Part shown: one piece after another, positions 1 through 8,250 of the stretch | How positions within the stretch are numbered: position 1 is the stretch's first letter | Layout of the letters: the number at the start of each line of letters is the position of its first letter | From: Rhizobium sp. 2MFCol3.1 | GTDB lineage: Bacteria; Pseudomonadota; Alphaproteobacteria; Rhizobiales; Rhizobiaceae | Length of the DNA: 64,000 bases | Assembly: GCF_000377565.1 (NCBI RefSeq) | Contig: NZ_KB898354.1 | Coordinates: 186,001 to 250,000 of the forward strand | Direction: 5' to 3' | Made by a program: the position numbers and the translations under genes | The notes under the pieces: model-generated | Told to the model about the DNA's origin: nothing | Seen by the model: the letters and a program-made list of their open reading frames with translations, nothing else | Databases searched by the model: none

Positions 1-2
1 AG

Positions 3-452
3 GATTCATTGGACTTCAATATCTGGTTCGACGCCGGATCGAACTTCAATTCCCGCACTGCAAGCCTTGGTCAGCAAAGCGGCACCTTTGATATCGCTCA
101 TGTCAGTATCGTTGAAGGCGATGCAACAGACGTGCCTGATCCATTCTTCCCGAAGGGTGTTGGTGTCGAGCTAGCTGAGTTGCTGCGCCACTATCAGTTT
201 TTTCAGAACGTTTTGATTTCCGGCTATGGCGCAGCAAGCGCGAACGTCTTCCTAGACCTCACGTTCGTCGGCCACATGCGAGCCGTTCCGAACATGTTCT
301 TTTTCAACACGACATATTCGAATGCGTCGTTGGTCGCGAGCAATACAGCACCGACGACAACTCATCATCGATTGCAATGCAGAATTACTGCTGCTGGTGC
401 TGGCTGGTGTCAGACAGGCGTCGAGTATTACGCGGTTTTTTATGGGTACTGA
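3..452 (+). CDS. C-terminal part of a phage tail fibre/spike-like protein (5' end outside window)
   Basis: The reading frame is open from the window edge, so the true start is upstream; an internal TTG at 9 is unlikely to be the real start. The visible 147 residues include a segment reading FDIAHVSIVEGDATDVPDPF followed by a short predicted helical part. This layout (beta-rich region, then an aspartate/proline segment ending in FFPKG) resembles the C-terminal ends of tail fibre or appendage proteins in tailed phages. The stop codon overlaps the next ATG (ATGA), indicating co-translation with the following virion gene. The exact role, receptor and enzymatic activity cannot be read from this fragment. 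Confidence 0.55.
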   Translation, partial: DSLDFNIWFDAGSNFNSRTASLGQQSGTFDIAHVSIVEGDATDVPDPFFPKGVGVELAELLRHYQFFQNVLISGYGAASANVFLDLTFVGHMRAVPNMFFFNTTYSNASLVASNTAPTTTHHRLQCRITAAGAGWCQTGVEYYAVFYGY

Positions 453-844
453 TGGCTATTAGACAGATCACATCGATTGAGGATTTGCGCACCGAGTATC
501 CGCGTGTTCGTGGCTGGCTGCTTGACGCGCTTGCGCATTCCACAAATGGCGACGAGCGCGGCGTTCTCGATGGCCTGACAGAACGAAAGTACCTGTTGTG
601 GACCGGCGAGCGTAGCGCGGCGATCACGCAGAACATGCAGTGGGACAATCGCCCCGTTTGCATCCTCTATCTCGTAGCTGGCGATCTCTCCGAAATTTTA
701 GGCGAGGGGCAAGAGGTCATTTCGACCTGGGCCAAGGCCAACGGCTGTGAGGCATTCGTGCTTTTCGGTCGCAAGGGCTGGGAGCGCGTGCTTGCGCCCC
801 ACGGCTTCGAATTTTCATCCATCGTCATGTTTAAGGAATTTTAA
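452..844 (+). CDS. Phage virion-associated protein with GNAT-like C-terminal half
   Basis: Encodes 130 residues. I chose the ATG at 452 because it overlaps the previous stop (ATGA) and an in-frame upstream ATG at 377 would only extend the protein into the preceding gene. The C-terminal half (GCEAFVLFGRKGWERVL, then a glycine-phenylalanine turn and a final hydrophobic strand) has the pattern of an acetyltransferase-like fold: strand, R-x-G-W helix, terminal strand. Similar small GNAT-like proteins sit among internal virion genes of T7-like and other podoviruses. No acetyl-CoA loop is convincing, so a structural role is as likely as catalysis. Fold assignment is inference. Confidence 0.6.
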   Translation: MAIRQITSIEDLRTEYPRVRGWLLDALAHSTNGDERGVLDGLTERKYLLWTGERSAAITQNMQWDNRPVCILYLVAGDLSEILGEGQEVISTWAKANGCEAFVLFGRKGWERVLAPHGFEFSSIVMFKEF

Positions 845-846
845 AA

Positions 847-2160
847 ATGGCCAGTACACCAAAAGAGACGACCACAAAGAATGAGACTACGCCGTGGGCC
901 GGTGCTCAGCCGTACTTGGAACAGCAGTACGCGACCATCGATCAGGCAATCAAGAACGGCCAACCCGCGTACTATCCGGGTTCGACGGTCATTGATCAGT
1001 CCGACGCGACAAAAGCTGCGCAACAGCAGATCATTAACACCGCTGGCAACGGCTCGCAGATCATCAAGAACGGCCAGAACGCCGTTAATGGTGTGACGAC
1101 CGGCGCGGCATTTGATCCGGCTGGTGCAAACACGTTGAAGGACGGCACGACCTACACCAACGGTGCGGCTGGCAATGCTCAGTCATTGTCGGACATTCTC
1201 GCGGGCAAGGACAACCCAGCGACGGCATTGTTGCAGGGCACGGCGAACGGCGATTACCTCAACAGCAATCCGTATCTTGACCAGATGGTGAAGAACGCGA
1301 ACGCTGCTGTCGTTTCTGACTTCAACAACAATATTGCACCGGGCATCGACAGCGCATTTGCGAAGGGCGGTCGTAACGGCTCCGGCGCATATGCGAGCGT
1401 CCGCAATACAGCGGAACAGACTGCCGCTGATGCGATGGCGAAGAACGCGCAGAACATCTACGGCGCAAACTACGCTACCGAACGACAGAACCAGCTAGAC
1501 GCCTCGAAGAGCATTGGCGACATTTACAACAGCAATGCTCAAACGCAGATCGGCGCGAACAACTCGCTCGCTGGTATTCTACAGGGTCAGCAGGACAGTC
1601 GAAATCAGGCTGCATCCGGCCTCATGGCTGGTCAGCAGGGTCAGGCGCAGACGCAGTTGCAGGGCGCTGGTATGGCAGGCGATCAGCGCGGCAACGATTA
1701 TCTCGATGCAAACCAGTTGGCTCAAGTCGGTGCGCAGCAGGACGCATATGCGGACACCAAGTTGCAGGCCGACATCGACAAGTGGAATTACAACCAGAAC
1801 AAGGACATCAACAACGCGGCGAACTTCGTCAACGTCCTCAACGGCGGTGGTTACAACACGCAGACGACAACGAAGCCGGTTTACTCCAATGGCCTTTCCA
1901 CTGGTCTAGGCGCTCTCGGTTCGCTCGCGTCCATCTTCGGTATGCTTTGCGACATTCGCGCCAAGGAGAACATCAAGTTCACCGGCTACATGCTCAACGG
2001 CACCCGCATCTACGAATTCACCTACAAAAACGACCCATCCGGCCAAGTCTACGAAGGCCCAATGGCACAAGAAGTCGAAATTACTCGTCCGCACGCGGTT
2101 CGTGAGATCGACGGATTTAAGCGTATCGACGCCCGCGCACTAATTGGAGAAGCAGCATAA
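847..2160 (+). CDS. Phage structural protein with C-terminal S74-like intramolecular chaperone segment
   Basis: Encodes 437 residues. The N-terminal part starts with a WAGAQPYL motif followed by YYPGSTV, then about 300 residues rich in Gln, Asn, Ala and Gly, typical of extended virion proteins. The C-terminal 70 residues begin CDIRAKENIKFTGY, matching the SDxRxKENI signature of the Peptidase_S74 self-cleaving chaperone of tail spikes and fibres. Here the usual serine before the aspartate is a cysteine, so self-cleavage is uncertain. The stop overlaps the next start as TAATG, so the gene is coupled to the downstream virion gene. It could be an appendage or an ejected protein. Confidence 0.65.
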   Translation: MASTPKETTTKNETTPWAGAQPYLEQQYATIDQAIKNGQPAYYPGSTVIDQSDATKAAQQQIINTAGNGSQIIKNGQNAVNGVTTGAAFDPAGANTLKDGTTYTNGAAGNAQSLSDILAGKDNPATALLQGTANGDYLNSNPYLDQMVKNANAAVVSDFNNNIAPGIDSAFAKGGRNGSGAYASVRNTAEQTAADAMAKNAQNIYGANYATERQNQLDASKSIGDIYNSNAQTQIGANNSLAGILQGQQDSRNQAASGLMAGQQGQAQTQLQGAGMAGDQRGNDYLDANQLAQVGAQQDAYADTKLQADIDKWNYNQNKDINNAANFVNVLNGGGYNTQTTTKPVYSNGLSTGLGALGSLASIFGMLCDIRAKENIKFTGYMLNGTRIYEFTYKNDPSGQVYEGPMAQEVEITRPHAVREIDGFKRIDARALIGEAA

Positions 2161-3995
2161 TGTTCAGTAATTTCGATGAAATCATGAAGGCTCTACAGGG
2201 CCTGCCGGGACAGATGGGCGGTGCGATGCCGAACGTTGGTCCTGATGGTCAGATGCCAATGACCCCTACACCAGTGGCCCCGGCGACACCGGCAACTCCT
2301 GTTGCTCCGGGTCCTCAGGCTGCACCAGCAACGCCCCCGGTTGATCCGACGACAACTGGTTCGCTTCCGCCGAATGCTGGTCAGTATGCGAGTTTTGCAA
2401 ATCCAAATGCTCCATCGGCTCCGGGTCTGACAGGTCAGTTCCCAGATGCACCCGGCATGGGCGGTATGCTTGGCGGCGTTGGTCGTGCACTCGGCTGGAA
2501 CGACGGCAAGGCTGGACCGACCGCTTTCGGTGGTCTTCTCAACTTCAAGGATGAGGACAGCAAGCAGGCAGCAATGCGTGGTCTACTTGCGGGTTCGATG
2601 GGCTTGATGGCTGCTGGTGGTCCTTCTGACAAGCCGCATTCTGTAGGCCAGGACATCGCGCAAGGCGGTATGTCCGGTATCGCTGGCTACGAAGGCTATA
2701 AGGACGGCAACACTGATCGCGCTTACAAGGCCGCACAGACGCAGCGTTTCGGTGTAGCCAATGCAGCTGATGCACAGAAGATGGCACTTGAACAGCGTCA
2801 GGCCGAGGCTCGCGCACGTCTGTTCGGAGGCGGTCTAGGTTTTAACGGAGGTAGCAACACTGGCGCTACCGCTGCTCCTACTACTGCCAGTGCTGCACCC
2901 GCTGCCCCAACTGGCAACGATCTAGCAGGCCAGATCAACCGTCAGCGTGCAACGTATCAGGCTCAATACAACGGCTTGATGGCAATCGGTGACGGCGAGA
3001 ACGCCCGTCCGATCTTCGCGCAGATGAACAACTTGGACAACGAAGCTGCAAAACAGGGTCTTGTCTGGGATGGTCAGAAGTACAGCGCAGCACCGGGCTT
3101 CAATGAAGGCGCAAGCGCTCTCAAGCAGGCCGAGGCAACCGGAACGTCGTTGGGTCAGCGCAATGCGTGGACGAACGAGCAGAAGGAACTCAACCAGATC
3201 AACACCGAACGTGCCGCAAAGGGTCTGCCTCCGCTTGGTATGGAAGAATACCAAACATCGCAGAAGCGTGCGGGCGCAACTCAGGTCAACGTCAACGATG
3301 GCAACAAGTACGGCACAATTCCACCGGGTTATCGCCTAGTTGAAAGCCCGAACGGCGCGTACATGGAAGCAATTCCGGGTTCGCCGGATGCTGTGAAGGC
3401 GGATCAGGCTGCAAAGGCCAAGGACACGAAGTCGGATCACGCACAGGTTTCGTCTGATGCCGTTGATACTGCTTTCAACAACGTTCTCCGTGTTGATGGC
3501 GAGCGCGTACTTCCGACGACTGGCTTCTTCGGTGGCATGTTGAACGAAGTTGGCGGAACAGCGTCCAACAACGTCCGCGCTGCGCTTGAGACTTTGAAGG
3601 CGAATGCGTCGCTCACGACATTGCAGAAGATGCGCGATGAAAGCCCGACTGGCGCTGGTATGGGTTCGCCTTCGGACAGCGAGCAGAAGATGATCCAAGC
3701 GTCGTTCGCGACACTTGAGCAGTCTCAGAGCCGTCCTGAGTTTATCCGCAACCTAAACAACTTCCGCAACATGTGGATGGACCTCGTGCACGGTCCCGGC
3801 AATGGCCCGGCTCGTCACCCGGTAAACTATGGTTTGAACCCGCTGACACCTGAGGAACTAGCGGGCGCTGATGGCGCTCCGACTGCACCAGCTGCACCGG
3901 CAATTCCTCGCATTAGTGGTGTTGAAGACTTCCAGAAGTTGGCACCGGGAACCGTCTACATCGATCCACAGGGCAAAACACGCACGAAGCGATAA
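2160..3995 (+). CDS. Phage virion protein of unknown function, Pro/Ala/Gly-rich (candidate internal or ejection protein)
   Basis: Encodes 611 residues and begins in a TAATG overlap with the previous gene. The first 90 residues are low-complexity proline, alanine and threonine with repeated APATPAT-like runs. A short glycine/methionine-rich hydrophobic stretch near residues 140-155 could touch membrane. A second Ala/Pro linker lies near 230-250. The C-terminal end (residues about 580-611) reads as a small module ending in VYIDPQGKTRTKR; similar D-P-x-G-x-x-R-x-K endings are seen on several phage lysozyme and internal proteins. I do not recognise a catalytic domain. Position between an S74-type protein and a peptidase suggests a structural or DNA-ejection role. 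Confidence 0.55.
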   Translation: MFSNFDEIMKALQGLPGQMGGAMPNVGPDGQMPMTPTPVAPATPATPVAPGPQAAPATPPVDPTTTGSLPPNAGQYASFANPNAPSAPGLTGQFPDAPGMGGMLGGVGRALGWNDGKAGPTAFGGLLNFKDEDSKQAAMRGLLAGSMGLMAAGGPSDKPHSVGQDIAQGGMSGIAGYEGYKDGNTDRAYKAAQTQRFGVANAADAQKMALEQRQAEARARLFGGGLGFNGGSNTGATAAPTTASAAPAAPTGNDLAGQINRQRATYQAQYNGLMAIGDGENARPIFAQMNNLDNEAAKQGLVWDGQKYSAAPGFNEGASALKQAEATGTSLGQRNAWTNEQKELNQINTERAAKGLPPLGMEEYQTSQKRAGATQVNVNDGNKYGTIPPGYRLVESPNGAYMEAIPGSPDAVKADQAAKAKDTKSDHAQVSSDAVDTAFNNVLRVDGERVLPTTGFFGGMLNEVGGTASNNVRAALETLKANASLTTLQKMRDESPTGAGMGSPSDSEQKMIQASFATLEQSQSRPEFIRNLNNFRNMWMDLVHGPGNGPARHPVNYGLNPLTPEELAGADGAPTAPAAPAIPRISGVEDFQKLAPGTVYIDPQGKTRTKR

Positions 3996-4062
3996 CTACG
4001 AGAAACAACCGACCCAAAAGAGGTCGCGACAAGAAGCCCCGAAAAAGGGGACGAGGTGAATA

Positions 4063-4881
4063 TTGGCAAATTGGGCAACGGTTGACCGTCTAGGCAACCC
4101 CGCTTCCGCAGATTGGCAGGCACAAAACCTGACATGGATCGAACCCGTAAAAGGGCAACGCTGGCAGGTCTACAAGCCTGCTGAGCAAGCGTTCAACGGC
4201 TTTCTCGGTGATCTAGCCGCAACTGGCTATCCGCTTCAATCGAGCGGCGGCTTTAACTACCGCAACATTCGCGGCGGCGACAAACTCAGCCAGCACGCTT
4301 TCGGCACTGCGCTGGATTTGAACGCAGCTACCAATCCCCGAATGAATCCCGGCGATGCTGTCAAAACCGATCTTCCTTCGAACGTCGGTGAACTCGCCAA
4401 GAAGTGGGGTTTGGAGTGGGGCGGCACTTGGAAGCGTCCAGATGCCATGCACTTCGAATATACCGGCGGTGGCGCAAGCGATCCGCAAACGATGATGGCG
4501 CAGGTTCAGGGCAAGCAGATCGACCCGGTTGCCGAAGTGCTAGCAGCGGGTGGCAACGCGCCCGCAGGCTACACGCCCCCAGCAGTCACAGGGTCCACAG
4601 GAACGCCAGAGACAGCAGCCGCAGCGCCAGCTGCACCAGCGGACACCTCGAAGGGTTTGCTAGGCATAGACGTTCCTGGGCTTACGGGAAACAAGAACCT
4701 CGGCGGACTGCTAGCGTTCTCGCAGTTGGCAATGCAGCAACCGCAACAGCCGGACAGCACGCCTCAAGGCGGTCTCCTTCGCAGCCAGCCAATCGAAATC
4801 CAGACCGCGCAACAGATGCAGCCAAAGCAGACGTTCAAGCCGTGGGAAGTGATGTCGATGTTTAGCAGAGGGAGAGCATAA
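4063..4881 (+). CDS. Phage M15-family peptidoglycan peptidase (virion-associated or endolysin)
   Basis: Encodes 272 residues from a TTG start at 4063, chosen because a clear ribosome binding site (GAGGTG) lies five to ten bases upstream and no ATG fits. Residues about 30-135 form an M15/VanY-type zinc peptidase: H78 and D85 in the SQHAFGTALD motif and H130 in DAMHFEY are the expected zinc ligands, with E132 the likely catalytic base. Such enzymes cut D-Ala-D-Ala or L-Ala-D-Glu bonds in peptidoglycan. The C-terminal half is Ala/Pro-rich and disordered with no cell-wall-binding module. Because it lies among virion genes and has no holin nearby, local wall degradation during DNA entry is as plausible as lysis. 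Confidence 0.85.
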   Translation: MANWATVDRLGNPASADWQAQNLTWIEPVKGQRWQVYKPAEQAFNGFLGDLAATGYPLQSSGGFNYRNIRGGDKLSQHAFGTALDLNAATNPRMNPGDAVKTDLPSNVGELAKKWGLEWGGTWKRPDAMHFEYTGGGASDPQTMMAQVQGKQIDPVAEVLAAGGNAPAGYTPPAVTGSTGTPETAAAAPAAPADTSKGLLGIDVPGLTGNKNLGGLLAFSQLAMQQPQQPDSTPQGGLLRSQPIEIQTAQQMQPKQTFKPWEVMSMFSRGRA

Positions 4882-7004
4882 TGGCCGATCAAAAGACAAC
4901 TCGTGAGGCTATGCCGTGGGAAAATGATCCAATCGTTGAGCCAGCCGGTGGCAATGCCCCTTGGGAAAACGACCCGATCCTAGAGCAGAACGCGCCGCAG
5001 GCTCGTATGCTTTCGTCCGCTGACATCGATCCGAAACTGGAAGCCCCTGCAATCGTCCGCGCTCAAGTCGGTGCGCTCGATAAGCCAGAGGATCGTCTAG
5101 CGGCAGTTCGAAAGACTTATCCAGATGCGCAGCCCTATGATGGCGATAACTTCATCATGACCGATCCTCAGACCGGCAAGACGATGATTTACAATCAGCC
5201 GGGTTGGATGCCGAGTGGTGGCGACATCGCAAGTATCCTGCCGGAAATCGGTGAGGGCGTTGGTGCTGTCGGTGGAGCTATCGGCGGCGGTATCGCTGGT
5301 GGTACTTCGGGCAGTGTTGTTCCTGTTGCTGGTACAGCAGCGGGTGCTGTTGCTGGTGGTATGCTCGGCGCTGGCGCTGGTGCGACGGTTGGCCGTGAGG
5401 CAACGCAGCGTGGCTTGAACTACCTGTTCGGCAACGAGGACACGCGTACTGGTGGCGAACAGGCATGGGATGCTGCGAAGACATTCGGCCTAAATGCAGC
5501 GGGTGAAGGTCTAGGCGTTGCGGCGGCTCCGCTAGTCAAGAAGGCTGCTCGCGGCATCGGTGATGCATTCAGCGCTGGTCCGAAGGGCTTTGTAGCTGGT
5601 CGTGCTGATGACGCTGCGCTTGCTGGTCAACGTGCGGCTGATATGCGTGCAATCGGCGCAGAGCCGACAGCTGGCATGGTCAACGGTTCTGCTGAAACTG
5701 CCGTGAAGGAACAGGCGCTAGCAGCACAACGCGCTGGTAAGCCAATCCAAGATCGTATCGAGCAGGCGTTCAGTGCGATGGATGGTGAAGCCGGTCGTAT
5801 CGTCGGTGATATCACTCCGCAGACGATGAGCCGTCAGGAACTCGGTCAGGCGTTGAAGGATCAGGCAGCAGCGGCAAAGCGCGGCATCAAAGAAAATCAC
5901 GATGCTCTCTGGGATCGCGTCGGCACTCTGACAGGTGATGCACCAGCACAGGGCAACGCAACTCGTCAGTTTGCAGAAGGCTTGGCCGCTGAGCGTGCTG
6001 GTCTTTCCAATTCGAATGCATTGAACAAGGGTGCCGAATACGACGCGCTTCTCAGACAGGCCGGTGCGGTTTCCGACGATATCGGAAGCGGCGTGAACTT
6101 CATGACGTTGAAGGAAGCCCGCACGAACATCGGTCGCATCGCAAACAGCCCTGAACTCGATGCTACAATGAAGGCACGCGCTCAAGGTCTTTACGATGCA
6201 ATCTCGAAGGACATGGAAGCAACCGCGAAGGCTGCAAATCCAGATGCGTTTCAGGCTTGGCGAAAGGCCAACAATGCAACTCGTCGCGCAAACGAGACCG
6301 GCAGTGTCTTCAATTCGAAGAGCGCAATCGATCCGATCTTGAAGGCACAGACCCCGGAACAAGCGGCGGATTGGGTACTTGCACAGGCTAACAAGGGCGG
6401 TACGCGCTTGAATGCCGTGCGTCGTCAGATCGAGCGCAGCGAAGGTGGTGCTGACCTGTGGAACACGCTGACAGGCTCGACAGTCGAGCGCATGGGCATT
6501 GATGCTTCCGGCAATTTCAGTCCGACAACGATGCTTCGCGGCTGGGCTAAGATTTCCGACGAAGCCAAGAACGCGATGTTCGAAGGCACGGCTCGTCGTC
6601 AGTATCGTGAGGACTTGGACCGTCTAGCCCGCATCGCGGACAACATGAAGGGCTATCGTCGTCTCGACAATCATTCGAACACGAACAAGGCGGCTGGTGC
6701 GCTAGCTGCGCTCAACCCGTTCGACAAGTCCACGATTATCGGTTCCGTGCTTGCTGGTCCGCAGGGCTTTGCTGTTGCGCAGGGCGCGAAGGCAGCGGGC
6801 TACGGCTACAAAAAGTGGCAGGTCAAAATGCTGACCGACCCTCGCACCGTCAATTGGCTTGCTCAAGTACCAGCTGCGCAGATGCAAAAAGGCGGCTTGC
6901 AGAAGCACGTCGAACGTCTCGCAGCAATGGCCGGAAGTGTTGGTGACAACGCAACCGCAGTCGCGATCAATGAGTATCTGAGGGAGATTGGCTACTCGAA
7001 ATAA
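4881..7004 (+). CDS. Large phage internal virion/DNA-ejection-type protein
   Basis: Encodes 707 residues, starting in a TAATG overlap with the peptidase gene. The N-terminus carries two copies of a PWENDPI motif (about residues 12 and 27). Residues about 112-170 are a glycine/alanine/valine-rich hydrophobic region, as expected for a segment that enters a membrane. The remaining 500 residues are mostly alanine-rich helices (for example around KDQAAAAKRG and MKARAQGLYDA), consistent with a long coiled protein. In podoviruses the long proteins at this position form the periplasm-spanning ejection channel. No enzyme motif is visible. Function is inferred from composition and order. Confidence 0.65.
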   Translation: MADQKTTREAMPWENDPIVEPAGGNAPWENDPILEQNAPQARMLSSADIDPKLEAPAIVRAQVGALDKPEDRLAAVRKTYPDAQPYDGDNFIMTDPQTGKTMIYNQPGWMPSGGDIASILPEIGEGVGAVGGAIGGGIAGGTSGSVVPVAGTAAGAVAGGMLGAGAGATVGREATQRGLNYLFGNEDTRTGGEQAWDAAKTFGLNAAGEGLGVAAAPLVKKAARGIGDAFSAGPKGFVAGRADDAALAGQRAADMRAIGAEPTAGMVNGSAETAVKEQALAAQRAGKPIQDRIEQAFSAMDGEAGRIVGDITPQTMSRQELGQALKDQAAAAKRGIKENHDALWDRVGTLTGDAPAQGNATRQFAEGLAAERAGLSNSNALNKGAEYDALLRQAGAVSDDIGSGVNFMTLKEARTNIGRIANSPELDATMKARAQGLYDAISKDMEATAKAANPDAFQAWRKANNATRRANETGSVFNSKSAIDPILKAQTPEQAADWVLAQANKGGTRLNAVRRQIERSEGGADLWNTLTGSTVERMGIDASGNFSPTTMLRGWAKISDEAKNAMFEGTARRQYREDLDRLARIADNMKGYRRLDNHSNTNKAAGALAALNPFDKSTIIGSVLAGPQGFAVAQGAKAAGYGYKKWQVKMLTDPRTVNWLAQVPAAQMQKGGLQKHVERLAAMAGSVGDNATAVAINEYLREIGYSK

Positions 7005-7070
7005 CAGACTGCTCCACCGTCAAAAGGCGGGGAGACGCACCCAATAACAAAAATAATAAAGTGGTGAAAA

Positions 7071-8231
7071 ATGGTAGACTACACAGATCCTCGATGGAAC
7101 GAGAGCGATTCCCAGAACACAAGTCCAAGCCCTAACGGCATCTCGACCGGCTCTGCACCTAGTGCGGTCCCGGCAGTCATCCGCGCTGGTATGGGTGCGC
7201 AGGTTCGATCCTTCGACCGCATCAACGCAATGGGCCTTCTCACAAATTCGGCCAATGCGTATTCGCTAACGTACGATGTCGGCCCGCTTGCATATGAGAA
7301 GGGCGAATTCTTCTCTTTCTTCGTCAACGCGACGAACACAGGCGCAGCAACCCTCAACATCAACGGTCTCGGTTCTCGCGACATCGTGCAAAACGATGGC
7401 TCGGCTCTCAAGGCTGGCGATCTCGTCGCGGGTATGGTGTTCACGGCAACATACGACGGCAGCAAATTCCGCATCGTCAACTCGACTGCAAATGCCTCGT
7501 TTGGTACCGTAACGGCTACGACTGGTATGACCATTGGCGGCAAGCCAGTGTTCAACGTTGATAATGATGGCGCTGGGTCTGGTCTCGACAGCGATAAGCT
7601 GGATGGTCAGGAAGGTGCTTGGTATCAGGCTCGTGCAAATCACACCGGCACACAGGACGTAGCGACGATCACCGGCCTACAGGCCGTTCTCGATGCGATT
7701 GTCCCGGCTGGAACTGTTATTCACACAGCCGCAAATGCCGCTCCGACGGGCTACTTCGCGGCTGATGGCTCAGCCAAGTCTCGTACAACATACGCTCGTC
7801 TGTTCGCAGCGATCGGAACAACATACGGCATCGGTGACGGTTCAACGACGTTCAATGTTCCTGATCTCCGAGGCGAGTTCATTCGTGGCTTCGACAGTGG
7901 TCGTGGTGTAGACATTTCCCGTGTATTCGGTTCGGCACAGGCTTCGCAAAACCTTGCTCACAACCACGCAATCACCGATCCGGGCCATGCCCATAGTGTA
8001 TATGATCCGGGTCACGTGCATGGAGCGCAGGGCTACAATTTTATGGTATACACTGGTGGTGGTGGTGGTCAGGGAACGACTGGCGGCGGTTTCGGCCAAG
8101 TCGGTTCAACGTCCGCAGCAGGTACTGGTATCGGCATCTACGCTGCTGGTACGAACATTTCGATCCAGAACAACGGCGGCACAGAAGCGCGTCCACGTAA
8201 CATCGCGCTCCTTGCTTGCATCAAATACTGA
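7071..8231 (+). CDS. Phage tail fibre protein with collar domain and His-rich tip
   Basis: Encodes 386 residues with an ATG at 7071. Residues about 215-290 match the phage tail collar domain: a PAGTVIHTAANAAPTGY strand pair, then YARLFAAIGTTYG and NVPDLRGEFIRG, the standard collar signature. After it come histidine pairs in near-repeats (HNHAITDPGHAHS, then YDPGHVHG), the pattern that binds metal in short tail fibres such as T4 gp12. The N-terminal part (residues 1-170) is beta-rich and probably attaches to the virion. It is the last gene of the late module and converges with the integrase gene, only four bases apart. Likely role: adhesion to the host surface. Confidence 0.85.
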   Translation: MVDYTDPRWNESDSQNTSPSPNGISTGSAPSAVPAVIRAGMGAQVRSFDRINAMGLLTNSANAYSLTYDVGPLAYEKGEFFSFFVNATNTGAATLNINGLGSRDIVQNDGSALKAGDLVAGMVFTATYDGSKFRIVNSTANASFGTVTATTGMTIGGKPVFNVDNDGAGSGLDSDKLDGQEGAWYQARANHTGTQDVATITGLQAVLDAIVPAGTVIHTAANAAPTGYFAADGSAKSRTTYARLFAAIGTTYGIGDGSTTFNVPDLRGEFIRGFDSGRGVDISRVFGSAQASQNLAHNHAITDPGHAHSVYDPGHVHGAQGYNFMVYTGGGGGQGTTGGGFGQVGSTSAAGTGIGIYAAGTNISIQNNGGTEARPRNIALLACIKY

Positions 8232-8233
8232 GC

Positions 8234-8250
8234 CTTCACTTTGAGTGAAG
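8234..8250. terminator. Short hairpin between convergent fibre and integrase genes
   Basis: CTTCACT and AGTGAAG form a perfect 7-bp stem with a TTG loop immediately after the fibre stop codon. It overlaps the 3' end of the integrase gene. The tract after it on the plus strand is only weakly T-rich, so terminator strength is doubtful. Confidence 0.4.
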
